DNA of 64,000 bases from Candidatus Sphingomonas phytovorans (GTDB lineage: Bacteria; Pseudomonadota; Alphaproteobacteria; Sphingomonadales; Sphingomonadaceae), in NCBI GenBank assembly GCA_029202385.1, contig CP119314.1, forward strand, positions 3,226,501-3,290,500. Reading direction: 5' to 3'. Positions 59,024 through 64,000 of this stretch are shown here, piece by piece. Below the pieces are notes generated by a model. The model ran no database searches and was not told the DNA's origin. It saw only the letters and a list, made by a program, of their open reading frames with translations. The position numbers and the translations under genes are program-made. Position 1 is the stretch's first letter, and every line of letters starts with the position of its first letter.

Positions 59024-60493
59024 TTACCCCACCTCGGCCGCGGCAGTCGTCCAGCCAAGGCCGGGGATGGTGATCGAGCGTTTGCCCGACAGATCGACGC
59101 GCGTGACGAAGATGTTGCGTCCCTCGATATAACTCATCACCCGCCGTGCGCGGCCGAGCGAGCTGGTGCCGTAGGTGCGCGCCACATCCTCGTCGCTTGG
59201 GCAGGGTTCGCCCTCGCGCGCCGCGCGGGCGACCAGCAGGAAGGCCCCGAGCATGTCGTCGGGCAGGTCGTTCGCCTGTTCGAGCGCCTGTTGCCATTCG
59301 TCGTCGAGCCGGTCGAAAATGCCCGCGCGCGCCGCGGCGAGGCGGCGGGCGAAGGCCGACGGATCGAGCGGAGACCGCTTCACCCCCGCCATGCGGCAGC
59401 GGACCTGGAAATCCTGGAACAGCACGGCGGCCGTGCGCAGCGTCGCCTCGGGATCGTCCATGATCGCGCGAAGCACCTGGACGATCACCTCCTCCAACTC
59501 CTCGAGCGACTGTTCCGGCGCGCTGTCATGTTCGCGCGGCGGCGTCGCGGCGAGATCCTGCAACAGTTGCGCGGCCGGCGGCGTGCGCGGCGCGGGCGAG
59601 ACGCCCGGCGGCAGCAGCGGGAACAGGGTGCTGGGCGGTTCCTCGATGCCTTCGCGCAGGAAGGTCATCATGTCGTCGGACGGGGCCTGGGGTAGCGGGG
59701 TCAGGACCGGGCTGGAACTGCGCGCGCTGGTCTCGACCGCGCCGATCTTCACCATCACCGGCCGGCGCGCGATGGCAGGGCCGAGGCCAAGGAACGTGCC
59801 GCGCGAAAGGTCGCGGATCGATTCGGCCTGGCGGCGCTCCATGCCGAGCAGGTCGGCGGCGCGCGCCATGTCGATGTCGAGGAAGGTGCGGCCCATCAAG
59901 AAGTTGCTCGCCTCCGCGGCGACATTCTTGCTGAGCTTGGCGAGGCGCTGGGTCGCGATGATGCCGGCAAGGCCGCGCTTGCGACCGCGCGACATCAGGT
60001 TCGCCATGGCGGAGAGCGAGGCGCGGCGCACCTCCTCGCTCACCTCGGCACCGGCCGCGGGGGCGAAGATCTGCGCCTCGTCCACCACCACCAGCGCCGG
60101 GTACCAATGTTCGCGCGGGGCATCGAACAGCCCGTTGAGGAAGGCGGCGGCGCAGCGCATCTGCCCTTCCATCTCCAGGCCCTCGAGGCTGAGCACCACG
60201 GAGGTGCGATGCTCGCGGCAGCGCGCGGCGAAGCGCGTGATCTCGCCCACCGCATAATCGACCGCCTCGATCGCGACATGGCCATAGGGCGCGAGAGTGA
60301 CGAAATCGCCTTCGGGGTCGATCACGATCTGCTGCACCTGGCCGGCGCTGCGCTCCATCAGCCGGCGCAGGAGATAGGATTTTCCCGAGCCCGAATTGCC
60401 CTGGACGAGCAGGCGCGTGGCGAGCAGCTCCTCCAGATCGACATGGACTGTTTTGCCCGTGCCGTCCGTTCCCATATCTACCTGAAACGTCAT
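59024..60493 (-). CDS. HerA/DUF87-like ATP-binding protein
   Basis: 489 residues. The N-terminal ATPase has Walker A LLVQGNSGSGKSYLLRRL at residues 28-45 and Walker B YPALVVVDEAQIFAP; GLAGIIATQRLAKLSKNVAA is the sensor region of HerA-type motor ATPases. The C-terminal 230 residues are a Pro-rich linker and helical domain of unknown role (LDDEWQQALEQANDLPDDML; GRARRVMSYIEGRNIFVTRV, winged-helix-like). HerA relatives pair with the nuclease NurA or act in conjugation and defence; no nuclease is adjacent here. The ATG at 60493 is the only sensible start. Confidence 0.8.
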   Translation of the reverse strand: MTFQVDMGTDGTGKTVHVDLEELLATRLLVQGNSGSGKSYLLRRLMERSAGQVQQIVIDPEGDFVTLAPYGHVAIEAVDYAVGEITRFAARCREHRTSVVLSLEGLEMEGQMRCAAAFLNGLFDAPREHWYPALVVVDEAQIFAPAAGAEVSEEVRRASLSAMANLMSRGRKRGLAGIIATQRLAKLSKNVAAEASNFLMGRTFLDIDMARAADLLGMERRQAESIRDLSRGTFLGLGPAIARRPVMVKIGAVETSARSSSPVLTPLPQAPSDDMMTFLREGIEEPPSTLFPLLPPGVSPAPRTPPAAQLLQDLAATPPREHDSAPEQSLEELEEVIVQVLRAIMDDPEATLRTAAVLFQDFQVRCRMAGVKRSPLDPSAFARRLAAARAGIFDRLDDEWQQALEQANDLPDDMLGAFLLVARAAREGEPCPSDEDVARTYGTSSLGRARRVMSYIEGRNIFVTRVDLSGKRSITIPGLGWTTAAAEVG

Positions 60494-60777
60494 GCGCCTG
60501 CCCTTGGCTGATCCGGGCGCGGGAGGGCAAGCGTTTAGCGGCGGGGCGCCTGCGCTTCCCCCGTTTTTCCCGGGGGCGGAATCGACCCGGAAAACTACCT
60601 AATCCATATTATCCCCAAAATGGCTATACTGTCCGACGCCGACCGATTTGGAAGCGCTTCCTTTTACGGTGGTGGGATGGGCCGGGGATAGAACCGCATC
60701 TCCGGCCCACTCTTCTCCCGCCCGACGGCGTTCCGACACGCTCTCTCCCCCGGGGAGTCAGGTCCGGGTACTGCTGC
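60494..60777. other. Intergenic stretch, nothing recognised
   Basis: About 280 bases of GC-rich sequence upstream of the HerA-like gene. Overlapping open frames on both strands look spurious. No tRNA or terminator could be supported. Confidence 0.4.
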
Positions 60778-60927
60778 TCAGCGCGAGAAGATGGAGGAGC
60801 GGCCTTCGTCTCCGGCCGAATGGAAAAAGCGCGTGACGGCACCGGTGAGCATGGCGGTATTCGCACCATGGGCGAACGCGAGGTCCCCCAGGACCAGCAT
60901 CAGGATGGCGGCGAGCACGAACTTCAT
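60778..60927 (-). CDS. Small single-helix membrane or exported protein (49 aa)
   Basis: Starts at 60927 (MKFVLAAILMLVLGDLAFAH), a signal-anchor or signal peptide, followed by GANTAMLTGAVTRFFHSAGD and EGRSSIFSR. The amphipathic TRFFHSAGDEGR tail suggests a cytoplasmic or periplasmic face. The ATG is preceded by a usable purine run. It is 53 bases downstream of the alpha/beta hydrolase gene on the same strand. Function unknown. Confidence 0.6.
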   Translation of the reverse strand: MKFVLAAILMLVLGDLAFAHGANTAMLTGAVTRFFHSAGDEGRSSIFSR

Positions 60928-60980
60928 GGACCGCCAGCCTAAGCTGCATTGATTAACGAATCCTCCATATCGGCGGTGCC

Positions 60981-61973
60981 TCAGGTCGCGCCGATCCGCC
61001 CCCTTATCCAAAGCGCCACCGTCTCGGCCGCGGTGATCAGGATCATGTGCCCGCCGTCGATCAAGGTCAGTTCGACACGCGGCACATCAGCGGCGATCCG
61101 GCCGCCATGCAGCGTGGGATCGAGGATTTCATCCTGCCGGCCGAACAGGATCGCGACGGGCACCGCCAGATCGGGATAGCGGGCCGCCAGCCCGGCCATG
61201 TCGGTACGGGCGGCCGCCAGATCGGTCGAGGCAGCATGGAAGGCGCCGGGCCGCAGCACGAGCCGCCCGCCACCCAGCGTCCCGAAATCGGCCGCGACCG
61301 GCTCCGGCGCGAACACCGCCACCGCGCCCTTGTCGCCGGAGAGCAGGCCGAGCGGCGTAGCCAGCGTCAAGGCGACCGCGCGGCGCACCGCGGGCGAGTT
61401 GATCGCAATGCCGCGAAACGCAGCGGGCACAGCGCCTTCCGGCTGGGTAAGCGGTGCGACCAGCGCCAGGCCGCCGACCTTGTCGGGATGATCGAGGGCC
61501 AATGCCAGTGCGACCGCGCCGCCCAGCGAATGACCGACGATCAGCGGATGATCCAGTTGCAGCATCTCGATCAATCCGGCGATCAGCCGCGCCTGCACCG
61601 CGATGCCCGCGGAAGGCCCGGCCGCCGAATAGCCCGATCCGGGCCGGTCGACGAGGATGACGCGATGATCGGCGACGAGCCGGTCGGCGAGGGCATAGCC
61701 GAAATTGCGGATCTGGCCGCCAAGCCCGTGGATCATCACGATGGCGGGCCCGTGGCCGCGATCGACATAGTGAAGGCGGGTGCCGTGGATGGTGACGAAC
61801 TGGCCGTCGGGCGGCACCTCCCGCTCGATCCGGCGCGCGGCGAAGCGCGAGAACAGCACCAGCCCGCCGGCCAGCACCGCCACCCCTGCCGCGATAGCGG
61901 CAATCACTGATGCGTTGCCGCGTGGAACTGGCCCATCGTCATGACGTCTCTCCTCGCGCTTCATGATCGCCAC
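60981..61973 (-). CDS. Membrane-anchored alpha/beta hydrolase
   Basis: 330 residues. An N-terminal membrane anchor (ASVIAAIAAGVAVLAGGLVL) precedes an alpha/beta hydrolase fold: PAIVMIHGLGGQIRNFGYAL (oxyanion loop), HRVILVDRPGSGYS, PLIVGHSLGGAVALALAL (nucleophile Ser), then ILFGRQDEILDP (acid) and LIDGGHMILITAAE (histidine). It resembles lyso-phospholipase or esterase-type hydrolases acting at the membrane; the substrate is unknown. The frame offers a start at 61973 or an ATG nine bases later. Confidence 0.87.
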   Translation of the reverse strand: MAIMKREERRHDDGPVPRGNASVIAAIAAGVAVLAGGLVLFSRFAARRIEREVPPDGQFVTIHGTRLHYVDRGHGPAIVMIHGLGGQIRNFGYALADRLVADHRVILVDRPGSGYSAAGPSAGIAVQARLIAGLIEMLQLDHPLIVGHSLGGAVALALALDHPDKVGGLALVAPLTQPEGAVPAAFRGIAINSPAVRRAVALTLATPLGLLSGDKGAVAVFAPEPVAADFGTLGGGRLVLRPGAFHAASTDLAAARTDMAGLAARYPDLAVPVAILFGRQDEILDPTLHGGRIAADVPRVELTLIDGGHMILITAAETVALWIRGRIGAT

Positions 61974-62219
61974 ATCCTTTCACAGCCGCCGGGCGGTGTC
62001 ACGCCCGCGCATGCGCCGTCGCGCGGCATTCGGAAGCGCGGAGGGCGCAATGATATAGATATGTCGATTCAGCGGACGATCCAGCTTCGCCGGCAGGGAA
62101 AGGATGATTTCGACAGCAACCCATGGCGGCGGCACGGCGCCCGATATTCCACGCCTTGATCGCCGGCGTGTGCACCCCATATCCAAGGCCTTGTTCAACA
62201 ACGGAAAGGAGGTGGTCAG

Positions 62220-62294
62220 ATGTCTCATTGTCACACGCCGGCCATGGCGGATCATGTGAGCACGACCTCCAGCGCGGGGGCTTTGCGCGCCTGA
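62220..62294 (+). CDS. Possible 24-residue small protein or leader peptide
   Basis: ATG at 62220 lies five bases after AAAGGAGGTG, close to a full match to the 16S anti-Shine-Dalgarno sequence. The product begins MSHCHTPAMADHVSTTSSAG and ends ALRA. The stop is directly before the tandem hairpins. No similarity can be claimed by eye; the quality of the ribosome-binding site is the evidence. Confidence 0.4.
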   Translation: MSHCHTPAMADHVSTTSSAGALRA

Positions 62295-62322
62295 TTTCCC
62301 AGCCGTGACCGGCTGACAATGG

Positions 62323-62353
62323 AAAGGCCGTCCCGAAAGGGGCGGCCTTTTTT
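62323..62353 (+). terminator. Rho-independent terminator
   Basis: GGCCGTCCC and GGGGCGGCC pair (with one G-T) around loop GAAA, extended by flanking A-T pairs, followed by six T residues. It ends a short transcript upstream of the cyclase gene. Confidence 0.88.
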
Positions 62354-62455
62354 GCTGCCCTGTCGTGGGCATCGATATTCCCCCGGAGGAAAGCGAACCT
62401 CGGCGCAGCGTGCGGGGTAAGACTTTTCTCATCCGATCGGTGCATAATGTGAAGC

Positions 62456-64000
62456 ATGAGCGGGATTGGGGATTCATGTCGGGCCGTCGCGGCACGCGTG
62501 CTGCTGGCCGTGTTCGGCATCGCCGCCGCGTGCTGGTCGCTTCCGGTTGCCGCTGACACACCGCTCCTGGATGGATCGCTTTGTCATGCCGTCACCGGGC
62601 GGCAACAAGCGGACGACAGCCTCCCGTCGCTGCGTTTCCACTGCGGCGGTTCCCCGGCCGGTTATCAGCACAGCAGCCTCTGGCTGCGCGCCGATCTCAG
62701 ACGATTGCCGGTCGATCGCAACGACATCGTGCTGATGGTCCATCATTCGCGCTTCGACAGGCTCGCGGTGACATTTTCCTATGCCGACGGCACCGAACAG
62801 CGGCAGCAGGTCAGCAGCGGCGACTATGGATCGCATTGGCGGACGGGCGGACAGATCGCCTTTGAGGCACCCGCCCGGAACGCGCCGCTCGTTGCGATGA
62901 CTTTGCGGTTCGATGCCCTTGCCAGCCACAACCTCCTTCACGCCCGGCTGATGACGCGGGGCGAGAGCGGCGTGCAATCGGCAGCGCTGGCGGCGGCGAT
63001 CGGCGCCGCGCTGACGCTGCTGCTGATCGGCGTGATCTACAACCTGTCGCTCGCCATCTCGGTTCGGCGGCAGTTCCTTGCCTGGCACGGCGGCTGGGCG
63101 GGGTGCATGCTGCTCTGGGGGGTGATCTGGTCGGAAATACACCTGATCGCCGTCCCGGGCATGGCGGGGACGATCTCAGCGCAGACCTGCACCTTCCTCG
63201 CGTGCCTTGCGATCGCCCTGGCGACGACCAGCGTCGTCACCTCGCTCGGCCCGGCCGACCTGCCACGCCTGGCGAGAAGGGCTACACTCGCGCTGGGCGG
63301 CGGCATCGCGCTGCTCGGCATCCCGCTCTCCCTTGTCCGCGGCGCGGGCATCGATTCGCTGGCGAGCTTGGCGAGCTTGCTCATCCTGGCCGATCTGCTG
63401 GCCGTGGCAGCCTGCCTTACCTGGGCCTGGCGCCACGGCAGCGCCGAGGCTCGCGATTTCGCCGGTGCCTGGTCGCTGCCGATGGCGACATTGGGGTTCA
63501 TCCAGATCGCGAATGTCGACAGCGGCCTCTGGGGCGGTGGTTCGAAACTGCTGATCCTGCTGGCCGCGGCATGGCAGACGCTGTGGCTGTCGATCGTCGC
63601 GACCAGGCGGTTTGCGCGGCTTCGCATCGAGCGCGACCATGCCCGTGCCGCCGAGGCACGGGCGAACGAGCTCGCGCGGCGCGACCCGCTCACCGGGCTG
63701 CGCAACAGGCGCGGTTTCGTCGAGACGATCGCGCCGCTGCTCGACCCGGTCCGATCGGAAGGCGCACCGGCCGCCCTGCTGCTGATCGATATCGACCGCT
63801 TCAAATCGGTCAACGATGCCCATGGCCATGAGGCGGGCGACATGGTGCTGCGCTGTATCGCCAGGAGGCTTGAACGATGGGAAGGCCCGATGTGCGCGGT
63901 CGCCCGGCTCGGCGGTGAGGAGTTCGCCCTGATGATCGCCGGGATCGAGGGGTTTGCGCTCGCCCGCTTCGCCGACAATGTCCGCCTCGAGATCGCCGCA
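62456..64000 (+). CDS. Membrane GGDEF diguanylate cyclase (cut by window end)
   Basis: 515 codons visible from the ATG at 62456; no stop is reached. A signal peptide (VLLAVFGIAAACWSLPVAAD) leads to a periplasmic domain of about 140 residues of the 7TMR-DISMED2 type (SSLWLRADLRRLPV), then seven hydrophobic segments (from AALAAAIGAALTLLLIGVIY to LLILLAAAWQTLWLSIVATR), a coiled linker (ARAAEARANELARRDPLTGL) and the GGDEF domain with LLLIDIDRFKSVNDAHGHEA and the active-site GGEEF in ARLGGEEFALM. It makes cyclic di-GMP in response to a periplasmic signal. The upstream terminator could act as an attenuator. Confidence 0.9.
   Translation, partial: MSGIGDSCRAVAARVLLAVFGIAAACWSLPVAADTPLLDGSLCHAVTGRQQADDSLPSLRFHCGGSPAGYQHSSLWLRADLRRLPVDRNDIVLMVHHSRFDRLAVTFSYADGTEQRQQVSSGDYGSHWRTGGQIAFEAPARNAPLVAMTLRFDALASHNLLHARLMTRGESGVQSAALAAAIGAALTLLLIGVIYNLSLAISVRRQFLAWHGGWAGCMLLWGVIWSEIHLIAVPGMAGTISAQTCTFLACLAIALATTSVVTSLGPADLPRLARRATLALGGGIALLGIPLSLVRGAGIDSLASLASLLILADLLAVAACLTWAWRHGSAEARDFAGAWSLPMATLGFIQIANVDSGLWGGGSKLLILLAAAWQTLWLSIVATRRFARLRIERDHARAAEARANELARRDPLTGLRNRRGFVETIAPLLDPVRSEGAPAALLLIDIDRFKSVNDAHGHEAGDMVLRCIARRLERWEGPMCAVARLGGEEFALMIAGIEGFALARFADNVRLEIAA

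Larger units (their letters stand above)
62205..62353 (+). ncRNA. Candidate small transcript with tandem hairpins and terminator
   Basis: A strong Shine-Dalgarno sequence and a 24-codon frame (62220-62294) are followed at once by a small hairpin (CAGCCG / CGGCTG, 62300-62315) and a strong rho-independent terminator (62323-62353). No larger plus-strand gene precedes it, so the terminator must end a short transcript. It could be a small RNA, a leader peptide with attenuator for the cyclase gene, or a small-protein gene. Confidence 0.45.

Noticed and set aside
1..64000. tRNA, rRNA, CRISPR arrays, IS elements with inverted ends
   Set aside because: None could be recognised by eye; short or diverged cases would need a covariance or repeat search.

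Overview
The window reads as a chromosomal segment of a high-GC alphaproteobacterium, most likely a Sphingomonas or close relative. The basis is the gene content and style: several TonB-dependent receptors with sphingomonad-type signal peptides, a PadR/HAAS pair, a LytS/LytTR pair, a NepR-like small protein, a cytochrome b561-YceI fusion, and frequent GTG and TTG starts. No rRNA, tRNA or CRISPR array was seen.

Layout. 0-7 kb: a PilZ protein, a small zinc-ribbon protein, a secreted aldose 1-epimerase, an AlkD-like DNA repair protein, two exported proteins of unknown function and a decayed gene. 7.3-13.8 kb: a metal-uptake style operon (DUF2946-like protein, TonB-dependent receptor, PepSY protein) divergent from a secreted S9 peptidase. 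14-18.3 kb: a Tyr/Gly-rich secreted protein, a membrane protein, an unusual chemoreceptor-like protein and a PadR/HAAS membrane pair. 19.3-31.7 kb: a large TonB receptor, an L,D-transpeptidase, a macrodomain protein, a serine protease, cytochrome b561-YceI, a GNAT, a LytS/LytTR two-component pair and a NUDIX hydrolase.

32.3-49.3 kb is the accessory part and the most interesting. It mixes phage-derived genes (a replication/regulation block at 34.75-36.9 kb and terminase subunits at 47.2-49.3 kb), a cargo block (lipid kinase, methyltransferase with an Rrf2 regulator, AmpR-like regulator with a class D beta-lactamase), and what I interpret as a modular toxin/immunity system. Two intact proteins (33100-34635 minus, 42477-43991 plus) and one decayed copy (36944-37363) share a near-identical N-terminal domain of about 121 residues. 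It is joined to unrelated C-terminal domains: an M23 peptidoglycan endopeptidase in one, a VgrG3-like muramidase in the other. Each is followed by an exported small protein: a lipoprotein, an LprI/DUF1311 lysozyme-inhibitor-like protein overlapping by 4 nt, and a membrane protein overlapping by 4 nt. Downstream of the muramidase lie displaced cassettes: a frameshifted toxin tail with an exported partner, then an HExxH metallopeptidase fragment whose 3' end and following immunity-like lipoprotein gene are tandemly duplicated. All toxin domains I can recognise would act in the periplasm, and all partners are exported. The N-terminal domain is not one I recognise and could be a delivery module; no secretion apparatus is visible here.

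49.5-64 kb: secreted low-complexity and hypothetical proteins, a TonB-receptor-like barrel, a DeoR regulator with an MFS transporter, a divergent HNH endonuclease, a lipoprotein alpha/beta hydrolase, a HerA-like ATPase, another alpha/beta hydrolase, a candidate small RNA or small-protein gene with a strong terminator, and a GGEEF diguanylate cyclase cut by the window end.

Assignments rest on motif recognition by eye. Similarity claims to families were not confirmed by database search.
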